DNA from: Rudaea sp.
GTDB taxonomy: Bacteria; Pseudomonadota; Gammaproteobacteria; Xanthomonadales; Rhodanobacteraceae
DNA length: 40,891 nt
Assembly: GCA_025451955.1 (NCBI GenBank)
Contig: JANWJJ010000038.1
Location: forward strand, 1-40,891
Reading direction: 5' to 3'
Shown: one piece after another, positions 25,567-34,457 of the stretch
Layout: each line of letters starts with the position of its first letter
Numbering within the stretch: the stretch's first letter is position 1
Made by a program: the position numbers and the translations under genes
The notes under the pieces: model-generated
Seen by the model: the letters and a program-made list of their open reading frames with translations, nothing else
What the model was told of the DNA's origin: nothing
Database searches by the model: none

Positions 25567-27138
25567 ATGCCGTCGATGAAAATGGGGATGCCGATCTGCC
25601 GCTGCGCAGGCTTGGCGTGCGCAGTACTCGTGCTGACCGCGGTGGGATGCCTGCGTGCGACGGCAGGCCCGGTGCCGCCAGCGACGAATGCCGAACAGGC
25701 GACCGCCGCCTATCTTGCCTCGATCCACGATCAACCGCTGCTGTTGCTGGCGTTCATGCGCGAACTGCCCAAGGGCGCGGATCTGCACAATCATTTGTCC
25801 GGCGCGATCTACGCCGAGGATTATCTGGACTGGGCTGCGCAGGACGGACGCTGCATCGACCGGCGTACCGACGCCGTGGTTGCGCCGCCTTGCGATGCGG
25901 CCAGAGGTTTATCGCCGGCAGCCGATGCGTTTCACGACGACGTGTTTTATCGCCAGGTCATCGATGCCTGGTCGATGCGCGATTTCGTGGCGTCGAACGG
26001 CGATTCGGGTCACGATCATTTCTTCGATACCTTCCTGAAATTCCATCTGGCGGCCAAGGACCATCGTGGCGACATGCTCGCGCTTGCCATGCAACAGGCC
26101 GCGCAGCAGCATGCGTTGTATCTGGAATTGATGGACACGCTGGCCGATGCCGAAGGCCGCGTGCTGGCCAGGCGCATCGGCTGGAACGGCGACATCGCGC
26201 GCACGCGCACGCGCCTGCTGCCGGACATGCCCGGCGTGGTGGCCGCGGCGCGCACGGAACTGGATCAGGCGCAGCAGCAGATGCGCGGCAATTTGCACTG
26301 CGCCACGCCGCAGGCCGATCCGGGTTGCGGCGTGCAGGTGCGTTTTCTGTATCAGGTGCTGCGCGGCCTGCCGCCGGAAGTGGTGTTCGTGCAGATGCTG
26401 ACCGGCTTCGAGCTGGCTGCGCACGATCCACGCGTGGTTGGCATCAACATGGTCATGCCCGAAGACAGCTATACCTCGATGCACGACTTCCGCTTGCAGA
26501 TGGCGATGCTCGATTACCTGCACGGCAAATATCCCGCGGTCGGAATTTCCCTGCATGCCGGCGAACTGTCGCCGTCGATGGTGCCACCGGGCGGACTGCG
26601 TTTTCATATCCGCGCGTCGATCGAACAAGGGCATGCGCTGCGCATCGGCCACGGCGTGGACATCATGCACGAGGATCATCCGTTTGCCTTGCTGCACGAA
26701 ATGGCGCAGCGACATGTATTGGTGGAAATCTGCCTGACCAGCAATCGCACGATCCTAGGCATCGCCGGCGATACGCATCCGTTGCCGCTGTATCTGGATG
26801 CGCATGTCCCGGTCGCATTGGCGACCGACGATGCCGGCGTATCGCGCACCACCTTGTCGCGCGAGTTTGTCGCCGCCGAGCAAACCTATCGGCTCGGCTA
26901 TGCCACATTGAAAACGCTGGTGCGCGACAGTCTGGATCATGCGTTTCTGCCGGGCGCCAGTCTGTGGGTCGCGCCAGAAGTCTTTCGTCCGACGACAGCC
27001 TGCGCCGCCGCCGTGCCCGGCGCGGAACATCCCTCGCACGGCTGCGCAGGTTTTCTCGCGCACAGCGAAAAGGCACGTCTGGAATGGCAACAGGAAGCCG
27101 CATTCACTGTGTTCGAGGCGGCCATTGCCGGCCGCTGA
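25567..27138 (+). CDS. Exported adenosine deaminase-like metallo-hydrolase (ADGF-type)
   Basis: This amidohydrolase of the adenosine/AMP deaminase superfamily shows the metal ligands HNH in LPKGADLHNHLSGAIY, the catalytic HAGEL, the RIGHGVDI histidine motif, ICLTSNRTI and the metal-binding ATDDAGVSRTTLSREF. About 120 residues separate HNHLSG from the next conserved block, as in the secreted ADGF group rather than cytosolic Add. A hydrophobic N-terminal segment (LACAVLVLTAVG, then Cys) predicts export, possibly as a lipoprotein, though the lipobox is imperfect. The ATG at 25567 is chosen for GGGAG five bases before it; 25510, 25552 and 25576 are alternatives. It lies between gspK and gspL, which are normally adjacent. 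The substrate is probably adenosine or a related nucleoside (inference). Confidence 0.85.
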   Translation: MPSMKMGMPICRCAGLACAVLVLTAVGCLRATAGPVPPATNAEQATAAYLASIHDQPLLLLAFMRELPKGADLHNHLSGAIYAEDYLDWAAQDGRCIDRRTDAVVAPPCDAARGLSPAADAFHDDVFYRQVIDAWSMRDFVASNGDSGHDHFFDTFLKFHLAAKDHRGDMLALAMQQAAQQHALYLELMDTLADAEGRVLARRIGWNGDIARTRTRLLPDMPGVVAAARTELDQAQQQMRGNLHCATPQADPGCGVQVRFLYQVLRGLPPEVVFVQMLTGFELAAHDPRVVGINMVMPEDSYTSMHDFRLQMAMLDYLHGKYPAVGISLHAGELSPSMVPPGGLRFHIRASIEQGHALRIGHGVDIMHEDHPFALLHEMAQRHVLVEICLTSNRTILGIAGDTHPLPLYLDAHVPVALATDDAGVSRTTLSREFVAAEQTYRLGYATLKTLVRDSLDHAFLPGASLWVAPEVFRPTTACAAAVPGAEHPSHGCAGFLAHSEKARLEWQQEAAFTVFEAAIAGR

Positions 27139-27177
27139 CCGCTCGCCGATGCGCGTCGGAATCGCCGAGCGCGCTGC

Positions 27178-27183
27178 TACAAT
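27178..27183 (+). promoter_or_regulatory. Candidate -10 element upstream of gspL
   Basis: The hexamer TACAAT lies in the 63-base gap between the deaminase gene and gspL, 18 bases before the gspL ATG. The -35 position (GTCGGA with a 17-base spacer) is poor. Confidence 0.3.
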
Positions 27184-27201
27184 GTCGCCAACTCGCATGC
27201 G

Positions 27202-28410
27202 ATGGATTTCATGTCCGCACGTCTGCTGATCCGGCTGCAACCTGATGGCGAATTGGCCTGGCTCGCCCAGGATGCGCATGGTCGTGCCTTGTCCGGCGCC
27301 ACGCCCGGCGCACCGTCGGCGGTAGCGCTGGCGCGTGCGCAGCGCGTCGTCGTGCTGGTTCCGGCCGAAGACGTATTGCTGCTCGACACGCCGCGGGTCG
27401 CTGCGCAACGCGCGCAGTTCATCAAGGCGGTGCCGTTCGCACTCGAAGATCAACTGGCCTGCCCGGTGGAAGACCTGCATTTCGCCGTGCCGGATCGCCT
27501 TGCCGATGCGCGTGTCGCGATCGCTGTGATGGCGCGGGACACCTTGCGTGGCTGGCTGGATCGTCTCGTGCGCGACGGCATCCGGCCCGATGCGATGTTT
27601 GCCGAAACTCAGGTTCTGCCGCACGCCGATGGCAGTGGCTGCATTCTGATCGAAGACGCGCGTGCGTTGTGGCGCAGCGCCGCCACTCAGGCCGGCGCCT
27701 GCGATCTTGTCGGATTGTCGGATTGGCTGGCCGTGTTGGCGGGCGCGCCCGATGCGACCACGTTCGAGATTCACGATTTCCGTGATGCGCCGCCGCTGAA
27801 CTTGCCGATCGCGGCCTCGCGCTATCACGCGCGTCAGCACGATGCGCTGGCGTTTCTCGCCGCGCGCGCCGCGATCGAACCTGCGCTCAATCTGTTGCAA
27901 GGCGAGTTCGCCCCGGCGCATCGGCAAGCGCCGGCGCAACGGTTATGGCGCAACGCGGCGGTGCTCGCCGCGGCCGCGGTGATTCTGCTATTTGTATACT
28001 ACGGCTTGGACTGCTGGCATCTGGCGAGTGTCTCGGCGCGCCTGGATGTTGCCGCGCGCGCTGTCTTGCATGAAGGCTTTCCGGAGATGGACAAGGTCGC
28101 CGGCGATCCGCGTCAGTTGATGCAAAGTGCGTTGACGCGCATGCACGCCGGAGCCGACAGCGGCGGCCTGGCGCATGTGCTGGCCCAGATCGCGCCGGTA
28201 CTCGGCAGCACCACGCGCACCACCCTGACCGGGCTGGAATACCACAACGCCACGCTCGAGCTTGGTCTGCGCGCGCCGGATTTGCAGACCCTGGATCTGA
28301 TGCGTGAACGCCTGGCGAATCTGCCAGGACTCAAGGTTGAAGTCACCGCCGCCAATTCCTCTGCCACAGGCATCGATGGACGTTTGCGCATCGCCGGAGC
28401 CAAACCGTGA
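27202..28410 (+). CDS. gspL: GspL, inner-membrane platform protein of type II secretion
   Basis: GspL links the cytoplasmic ATPase GspE to the inner-membrane platform. The 402-residue protein has the actin-like cytoplasmic domain (ARLLIRLQPDGELAWL, VVVLVPAEDVLLLD, FIKAVPFALEDQLACPVEDL). A single transmembrane helix lies at about residues 253-270 (VLAAAAVILLFVYYGL), and a periplasmic ferredoxin-like domain ends LPGLKVEVTAANSS. ATG codons at 27202 and 27211 are both possible; neither has a strong ribosome-binding site. Its stop overlaps the gspM GTG by four bases. The expected partner GspE is not encoded in the window. Confidence 0.93.
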   Translation: MDFMSARLLIRLQPDGELAWLAQDAHGRALSGATPGAPSAVALARAQRVVVLVPAEDVLLLDTPRVAAQRAQFIKAVPFALEDQLACPVEDLHFAVPDRLADARVAIAVMARDTLRGWLDRLVRDGIRPDAMFAETQVLPHADGSGCILIEDARALWRSAATQAGACDLVGLSDWLAVLAGAPDATTFEIHDFRDAPPLNLPIAASRYHARQHDALAFLAARAAIEPALNLLQGEFAPAHRQAPAQRLWRNAAVLAAAAVILLFVYYGLDCWHLASVSARLDVAARAVLHEGFPEMDKVAGDPRQLMQSALTRMHAGADSGGLAHVLAQIAPVLGSTTRTTLTGLEYHNATLELGLRAPDLQTLDLMRERLANLPGLKVEVTAANSSATGIDGRLRIAGAKP

Positions 28411-28901
28411 TCCGCGCATGGTGGCTGGGCTTGCAGGCGCGCGAGCAGCGCATGCTGACGATCGGTGCGGTGATCGTCGCGTTGCTGCTGGGCTGGGCTC
28501 TGCTGTGGTACCCGTTAGCGCGTGCGCGTAGTGGACTCGAGTCGCGTATCGCCGGCCAGCGCAACGATCTTGCGTGGATGCGCCAGGCCTTGGGCCAGGC
28601 GCGCGAGCTGCACGCGCAGGGCGCACGTGGACGCGCTGACCGCCAGGGCAAGTCGCTGCTGGCGCTGGCCGATGTCACCGCGCGCAGCGCCGGCTTGGCC
28701 GGCGCGCTCAAGCATGTCGAACCCGCTGGTGGCAACGGGGTGCGGGTGAGTTTTGAAATCGCGGATTTCGACACGCTGATCGGCTGGCTGGATGCGCTCG
28801 CGCGCGACTACGGCGTGCAGACGACGGATTTTTCCGCCGACAAGGTGGAAGGTTTGGGGCTGGTCAATGCGCGGGTTACGCTGGAAGATAGCGTACGCTG
28901 A
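28407..28901 (+). CDS. gspM: GspM, inner-membrane platform protein of type II secretion
   Basis: A bitopic protein of 164 residues with a short cytoplasmic start (MIRAWWLGLQAREQRML), a transmembrane helix at about 18-36 (IGAVIVALLLGWALLWY) and a periplasmic coiled coil followed by a ferredoxin-like domain (FEIADFDTLIGWLDALARDYGV). It partners with GspL, to which it is translationally coupled (GTGA overlap). Size and layout match GspM. Confidence 0.93.
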   Translation: MIRAWWLGLQAREQRMLTIGAVIVALLLGWALLWYPLARARSGLESRIAGQRNDLAWMRQALGQARELHAQGARGRADRQGKSLLALADVTARSAGLAGALKHVEPAGGNGVRVSFEIADFDTLIGWLDALARDYGVQTTDFSADKVEGLGLVNARVTLEDSVR

Positions 28902-28946
28902 CTGAGTGCGGTCCCCCTTCGCTACGGATTTCTCCACACGTATACA

Positions 28947-29711
28947 ATGAAACTATTGCGCCGCCTGCTGTTGCTTCTGATCGTTCTGCTGGTTGTTGCC
29001 GGCGTCGTTGCCGCGACCTGCCCGGCCAACTTCGCGTACCGCTTCGCCGCCGATCGCCTGGGTGCGCTGCGTCTGAGCGGCATCAGCGGCAGCATCTGGC
29101 GCGGTCACGCCGGCAGTACGCAGTTGTTCGGCCAGGAACTCGGCGCGCTCGACTGGCAGCTTGAAGCCGCGCCTTTGCTGAATCTCGATGTGCTTGCGCA
29201 TATCACTCTGGGCGGAGGCGAGATCACCGCATCCGGCATAGTCGAACACACGTCGGATGCGGCGATTCACGTGCGCGACGCCAGCTTTCAACTGCCTGCG
29301 CACCTGGCGGCGCCCGCACTCGATATTCCGGCGCTGCAATTGCTCGGCGACATCGACGGCAAACTCACGCAAGCGCGCTTGCGCGATGCCTGGCTCGACG
29401 ACGCTCACGGCAGCCTGCGCTGGCGCAACGCGGCCGTGGCCGGTGCGGCGCAGGCCCAACTCGGCGACATCGAAGCGACGTTTTCGTCCACACCTGATGG
29501 CGCGATTGCCGGCGTGGTGCATGATCTCGGCGGTCCATTGCAGGTCGATGGGACATTCAAGGTTTCCGCCGGCGGTTTCGATGCCGATGCTGTGCTTGCA
29601 GCGCGCGACGGCAATCCGCAGGTCGCCGAAGCCTTGCGCTATATCGGCCAAGTGCAGGCCGATGGCAGCGCGCATCTGGTGATTCACGGCAAGTTGTTTC
29701 AACTGTTCTGA
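28947..29711 (+). CDS. gspN: GspN, type II secretion system protein N
   Basis: A 254-residue protein with one N-terminal membrane segment (LLRRLLLLLIVLLVVAGVVAA) and a periplasmic domain with the GspN-like LSGISGSIWRGHAG, LDWQLEAAPLLNLD, GGPLQVDGTF and ALRYIGQVQADGS. In Xanthomonas the homologue XpsN stabilises the secretin complex; GspN is missing from many other type II systems. It is 45 bases behind gspM. The start ATG lies in the AT-rich context CGTATACAATG without a Shine-Dalgarno sequence, the same 10-mer as at the second gspJ start. Its stop shares one base with the next gene's ATG. Confidence 0.92.
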   Translation: MKLLRRLLLLLIVLLVVAGVVAATCPANFAYRFAADRLGALRLSGISGSIWRGHAGSTQLFGQELGALDWQLEAAPLLNLDVLAHITLGGGEITASGIVEHTSDAAIHVRDASFQLPAHLAAPALDIPALQLLGDIDGKLTQARLRDAWLDDAHGSLRWRNAAVAGAAQAQLGDIEATFSSTPDGAIAGVVHDLGGPLQVDGTFKVSAGGFDADAVLAARDGNPQVAEALRYIGQVQADGSAHLVIHGKLFQLF

Positions 29712-30511
29712 TGGCGCCTGCTCTGATGGTTGAGCCTACGCCAGCATTCCTCGATGCCGCGCTGGATGTCGCGCGTGCCGCCGCCGCTGCTGCTGCCGAG
29801 GTAATCCGGCACTATTACCGCCGCGGCGTCGCGATCGAGATCAAGGCCGACCAGACGCCGGTGACGATCGCCGACCGCGAAGCCGAAACCGCGATAAAAA
29901 ACATCCTCAGACATGTCTATCCGACCCATGCCTTTTACGGCGAGGAACATGGCCGCGAAGGCGAGGGTGACTATCTCTGGCTGATCGATCCCATCGACGG
30001 CACCAAGGCTTTCGTGCGCGGTTATCCGATGTTCTCGACCCAGATCGCATTGATGCATCGTGGTGCGCTGGTACTCGGCGTGTCGTGCGCGGCGCACTAT
30101 GGCGAAACCGTCTGGGCGCGTGCCGGCGGTGGCGCATTTCTGGATGGCGTGCCGATTCGCGTTGCCGCGACGGCGGAATTCGGCCCGGCGACGGCTATCT
30201 CGATCGGCAATGTCAAAACCCTCACCGGCGACGTGCGCTGGAACGTACTCGGCGAGCTGATCCGCCGCAGTGGCCGCATCCGTGGCTATGGCGACTTCCT
30301 GCACTACCATCTGCTGGCGCGGGGTTGTATCGACCTGGTGGTCGAATCGGACGTCAACATTCTCGACATCGCTGCGCTCGCCGTGATCGTGCGTGAAGCC
30401 GACGGCGTGTTCACCGATCTCGACGGCCGTGAATTGACACTCGAAACGACCAGCGTGCTCGCCGGAACGCCGGCATTGCATGTGCAGGCACTGCGTGAAT
30501 TCAGCCGTTGA
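29711..30511 (+). CDS. Inositol-monophosphatase-family phosphatase, HisN-like
   Basis: A 266-residue magnesium-dependent phosphatase of the IMPase fold. The metal site is visible in FYGEEHG, WLIDPIDGTKAFVRGYPMF and, at the C-terminal side, VNILDIAALAVIVREADGV. The pattern FVRGYPMFSTQIAL after the DPIDGTK motif is closest to histidinol-phosphate phosphatase (HisN) members as I know them. Substrate assignment within this family from sequence alone is unsafe. No other histidine gene is nearby. The ATG overlaps the gspN stop by one base (TGATG), so it may be cotranscribed with the secretion genes. Confidence 0.82.
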   Translation: MAPALMVEPTPAFLDAALDVARAAAAAAAEVIRHYYRRGVAIEIKADQTPVTIADREAETAIKNILRHVYPTHAFYGEEHGREGEGDYLWLIDPIDGTKAFVRGYPMFSTQIALMHRGALVLGVSCAAHYGETVWARAGGGAFLDGVPIRVAATAEFGPATAISIGNVKTLTGDVRWNVLGELIRRSGRIRGYGDFLHYHLLARGCIDLVVESDVNILDIAALAVIVREADGVFTDLDGRELTLETTSVLAGTPALHVQALREFSR

Positions 30512-30524
30512 GGCAGCGCCGCGT

Positions 30525-30530
30525 TACAAT
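30525..30530 (+). promoter_or_regulatory. Candidate -10 element directly upstream of nudE
   Basis: TACAAT ends five bases before the nudE ATG, in the 24-base gap after the HisN-like gene. If used, transcription would begin at or next to the start codon. No Shine-Dalgarno sequence and no good -35 box are visible. Confidence 0.3.
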
Positions 30531-30535
30531 TGCGC

Positions 30536-31092
30536 ATGCGCAAACCTCCCGTCGTCCATTCCACCCGGCTTGCCGAAGGCAGCCAATTCCTGCACGTCGA
30601 GTTGCTCGATCTCGAATTCTCCAATGGCGAACGCCGCACCTATGAGCGCCTGAAAGGCTCGGGTCTGGGCGCCGTCATCATCGTGCCGATGCGCGACGAC
30701 GATACTGTATTGCTGGTGCGCGAATACGGCGCCGGCATTGATCGTTACGAACTGGGTTTGCCGAAAGGCCGCCTGGATCGTGACGAAACCGTCGAGCAGG
30801 GCGCCAATCGCGAGCTGAAGGAAGAGGTCGGCTTCGGTGCGCGCGACTTGCACATTCTCACCACGCTGTCGCTGTCACCGGCCTACATGACCAGCATGAC
30901 TCACGTCGTGCTCGCGCGCGACCTGTATCCCGAGCGCCTGACCGGCGACGAGCCCGAGGAACTCGAAGTGGTGGAGTGGAAAATGTCGCAATTGCATCAT
31001 TTGTTATCCCACCCCGAAGTGACAGAAGGCCGCTCGATCGCCGCGCTGTTCATCGCCCGCGAATATCTCGCGGGCCGCTTCGTGCCGCGCGC

Positions 31093-31096
<4 letters not shown>
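30536..31096 (+). CDS. nudE: NudE, ADP compounds Nudix hydrolase
   Basis: A cytoplasmic Nudix pyrophosphatase; the E. coli homologue hydrolyses ADP-ribose, Ap3A and NADH. At 186 residues it equals E. coli NudE in length. The Nudix box is complete: GRLDRDE, then RELKEEVGF with the catalytic glutamates. It is preceded by YELGLPKG and followed by LSLSPAYMTSMTHVVLARDL, a NudE signature. A TTG codon six bases upstream was not used. The gene carries a GTGGAAAATG motif at 30976-30985 and overlaps cysQ by ATGA. Confidence 0.94.
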
Positions 31097-31903
<807 letters not shown>

Positions 31904-31911
<8 letters not shown>

Positions 31912-32746
31912 TCGCGGCATCGACGATCTGCTGCGCATCATGGCCGCCTTGCGCGATCCCGAGCGCGGCTGTCCCTGGGATGTGAAACAGGATTTCGCCA
32001 CGATAGCGCCGTACACGATCGAAGAGGCCTACGAAGTCGCCGATGCGATCGACCGCCATGACTTCGCCGATCTGCGCGACGAGCTCGGCGATCTGCTGTT
32101 GCAAGTGGTATTCCACGCGCGCATGGCCGAGGAGGCCGGGCATTTTCGTTTCGCCGACGTGATGCAGGCGATCTGCACGAAGATGATCCGCCGGCACCCG
32201 CACGTATTTCCGGACGCCGATGGCAATATTGAAAAAGTGGAAAATGCAGCAACGCAGACCGCGGCGTGGGAAGAACACAAACGCCGCGAGCGCGCGCAGG
32301 CGGGCGCAGCCGATACGAGCCTGCTCGCCGGCATTTCGCACGGCATTCCGGAATGGCAACGCGCCTTGAAGTTGCAGAAGCGCGCTTCGACGGTCGGTTT
32401 CGACTGGAACGATCCGCGCCCGGTGCTGGATAAGCTGGTCGAGGAAATCGGCGAAGTCCGACATGAACTGGACAACGCCGCCGATTCGCTGTCCACGAAT
32501 CGCGAGCGCATCACCGACGAAATCGGCGACGTGCTGTTCGTCTGCGTCAATCTGGCGCGGCTGGCAAACGTGGATTATTCGACCGCGTTGCGCGGCGCCA
32601 ACGCGAAGTTCGAGCGCCGCTTCCGGCGCATGGAAGCGCTGGCTGCGGCCGAAGGCACCACGCTCGAAGGCAAATCGCTGGCCGAGCAGGATGCCTACTG
32701 GGATCGGGCCAAGGCCGACGACAAGGCCGGACGGCTTAAACCCTGA
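31904..32746 (+). CDS. mazG: MazG, nucleoside triphosphate pyrophosphohydrolase
   Basis: This all-alpha NTP pyrophosphatase hydrolyses nucleoside triphosphates to monophosphates, and in E. coli it lowers (p)ppGpp under stress. The 280-residue protein has two MazG-type repeats. The first shows LRDPERGCPWDVKQ, YTIEEAYEVADAI and ELGDLLLQVVFHARMAEE; the second shows VGFDWNDPRPVLDKLVEEI and ITDEIGDVLFVCVNLAR with the acidic metal ligands. The ATG at 31904 lies inside cysQ. One GTGGAAAATG copy is at 32237-32246. Confidence 0.95.
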
Positions 32747-32793
32747 AGCGCCTGCGCGCATCCCACTGGCGTCTTTCCCGTGGAGTACATCCG

Positions 32794-32838
32794 ATGCGAA
32801 GTCTGTCGATGCAAATTCTGTCGATGCGAATCCTGATG
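32794..32838 (+). repeat. 15-bp imperfect tandem repeat at the start of the GSGD-repeat gene
   Basis: Three 15-base units begin ATGCGAAGT, ATGCAAATT and ATGCGAATC, the first two ending CTGTCG. They give MRSLS-MQILS-MRILM and so three in-frame ATG codons (32794, 32809, 32824). Confidence 0.8.
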
Positions 32839-33654
32839 CTTGCGGTCCTCGGTTTGTTCGCCTGCGCCGCCACTGCCAACGAGTGCAAATTCAGCGCCGA
32901 GCGTAATCTGGATATTGATGCGGCCGGTCTGCATGCCGTGATGTTGAAACTCGGATCCAGCGATGCGCACGCGACCGGTGTGGCCGGGCTGACGAAGATC
33001 GAAGTGCGTGGCAAGGCGTGCGCGTCCGAGGAAAGCCGCCTGGCCGGCCTGACCGTGAGCCAGAGCCGCGACGGCGATCATGTTGTGGTCACGCCGAACC
33101 AGGCGCACGAACAGACCTTCAGTTGGTTCGGTTCGGATTACGCCTACATCGACCTCGATGTGCGCTTGCCTGCCACGCTGGCGCTGCAAATCGAAACGAC
33201 ATCGGGCGATGCGAATGTCGCCGATGTCGCGTCACTGGATTATTCCTCGCATTCGGGCGATCTGATGCTGCATCACGCCGGTGGTGCGGTAGCCGTCGAG
33301 GTTCATTCCGGCGACGTCAACGCCGATGACATCGGCGCGTTCAGCCTGCGCCGTTCGGGTTCCGGTGATGTCCGCGCAAACAAGGTGCGCGGCGACGTCA
33401 AGGTCGGCCACGTCGGTTCCGGCGATCTGGGATTCACCGACGTCACCGGCAGCGTCAACGTGGAATCGGTCGGCTCCGGCGACGTCAATGTCGATCGCGT
33501 CGGCGGCGACATCGTGATCGGTTCGATCGGTTCCGGCGACGTGACCGTGGATGGCGTCGGCGGCGGCTTCACGGTCAAATCGGCCGGCAGCGGCGATATT
33601 CACCACCACAACGTCAAGGGCAAGATCGACCTGCCGAAGCGCGACGAGGATTGA
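32794..33654 (+). CDS. Exported GSGD-repeat beta-solenoid protein (DUF4097/GIN-like)
   Basis: A 286-residue protein with an N-terminal signal peptide (MRILMLAVLGLFACAATANE in its last part) and a body of beta-solenoid turns. Five copies of SGSGD or GSGD recur at about 19-20 residue spacing (SGSGDVRANKV, GSGDLGFTDV, GSGDVNVDRV, GSGDVTVDGV, GSGDIHHHNV), typical of the DUF4097/DUF2807 putative adhesin group. The precise role is unknown; a periplasmic or surface location is inferred. The ATG at 32794 has GGAG eight bases upstream. Two further in-frame ATGs lie 15 and 30 bases on, because the first codons form a 15-base tandem repeat. Confidence 0.82.
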   Translation: MRSLSMQILSMRILMLAVLGLFACAATANECKFSAERNLDIDAAGLHAVMLKLGSSDAHATGVAGLTKIEVRGKACASEESRLAGLTVSQSRDGDHVVVTPNQAHEQTFSWFGSDYAYIDLDVRLPATLALQIETTSGDANVADVASLDYSSHSGDLMLHHAGGAVAVEVHSGDVNADDIGAFSLRRSGSGDVRANKVRGDVKVGHVGSGDLGFTDVTGSVNVESVGSGDVNVDRVGGDIVIGSIGSGDVTVDGVGGGFTVKSAGSGDIHHHNVKGKIDLPKRDED

Positions 33655-33718
33655 CGCAAAGAGCCGCAAGGAATATGCCGACTTGCGCTCATGCGGGGGC
33701 ACGCGGCAGAATCGCACC

Positions 33719-34024
33719 ATGCCTGCCGCCTTCGCCAGCTTCCGCGAGTTCTATCCATTTTATTTGGGCGAACACACGAATCGCATTTGCCGCCGTCTGC
33801 ACTTCGTCGGCAGTGCGCTGATGTTGATTGTGCTGGTCGCGGCATTTGCAACCGCGCAGTGGGTCTGGCTATGGCTGCTGCCGGTGATCGGTTATGGATT
33901 CGCCTGGGTCGGCCATTTCTTTTTCGAGCACAATCGCCCGGCGACGTTCACCCATCCGTTCTACAGTTTCGTCGGCGACTGGGTGATGTTCGCGCAGATG
34001 TTGCGCGGCCGCATCCGGTTTTGA
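33719..34024 (+). CDS. DUF962/Mpo1-like small membrane protein
   Basis: A 101-residue protein with the family opening FASFREFYPFYLGEHTNRICRR (shown here as FREFYPFYLGEHTNR), then LHFVGSALMLIVLV, and the His-containing AWVGHFFFEHNRPATF and HPFYSFVGDW. Two hydrophobic segments are clear (about 31-46 and 48-65). The conserved histidines correspond to those of yeast Mpo1, an iron(II)-dependent dioxygenase in fatty acid alpha-oxidation. Whether small bacterial members share this activity is not established. It lies between the GSGD-repeat gene and the MAPEG gene, same strand. Confidence 0.85.
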   Translation: MPAAFASFREFYPFYLGEHTNRICRRLHFVGSALMLIVLVAAFATAQWVWLWLLPVIGYGFAWVGHFFFEHNRPATFTHPFYSFVGDWVMFAQMLRGRIRF

Positions 34025-34061
34025 TGCGTTGTAAACAAGTATAAAAAGCAAGGAGTGGATT

Positions 34062-34451
34062 ATGGCCTGGGTACACCTGGTGACGTTGTGCGCGTTGATC
34101 GAATACTTCGTGTTTGCCTGGTTGGTCGGCAGGGCACGCGCGAAATACGGAATCAAGGCCCCGGCCACCAGCGGCAACGACGTATTCGAGCGCTATTTCC
34201 GTGTGCAGCAGAACACGCTGGAATTGCTGATTCTGTTCGTGCCTGCACTGTGGATGGCGGCGGCGTATTTCGATCCGCGCATCATGGCCGCGATCGGCGC
34301 GGTCTACGTAGTCGGGCGGATTCTCTATTTTCGCGGCTACGTCATCGAGCCGAAATCGCGCCACAATGGTTTTCTGCTCAGCATCGTGCCGGTTGCCTTG
34401 CTTCTGCTGATCGGCGTCGCCGGCGTGGCGCGCGCCTTGCTCGGCCTGTAG
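34062..34451 (+). CDS. MAPEG family membrane protein
   Basis: A 129-residue integral membrane protein with four hydrophobic segments. It has the MAPEG features (glutathione-related eicosanoid enzymes): AKYGIKAPATSGNDVFERYF, RVQQNTLELLILFVPALW and VYVVGRILYFRGYVIEP. These include the Glu, Asn and Arg/Tyr pattern that binds glutathione in characterised members. The bacterial substrate is unknown. A good ribosome-binding site, AAGGAG, precedes the ATG. It converges on the DUF486 gene with a 6-base gap and no visible terminator. Confidence 0.88.
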   Translation: MAWVHLVTLCALIEYFVFAWLVGRARAKYGIKAPATSGNDVFERYFRVQQNTLELLILFVPALWMAAAYFDPRIMAAIGAVYVVGRILYFRGYVIEPKSRHNGFLLSIVPVALLLLIGVAGVARALLGL

Positions 34452-34457
34452 CCGGCA

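Noticed and set aside
25533-27245. 570-codon plus-strand open frame overlapping the deaminase gene
   Set aside because: The product is Arg/Ala/Gly-rich without motifs, while the overlapping frame carries all the deaminase metal-site motifs. It is a frame shadow.
34025-34061. Promoter at AACAAGTATAAAAAG before the MAPEG gene
   Set aside because: TTGTAA and TATAAA are only five bases apart, so they cannot form one promoter; the region is short and serves mainly as the ribosome-binding leader.
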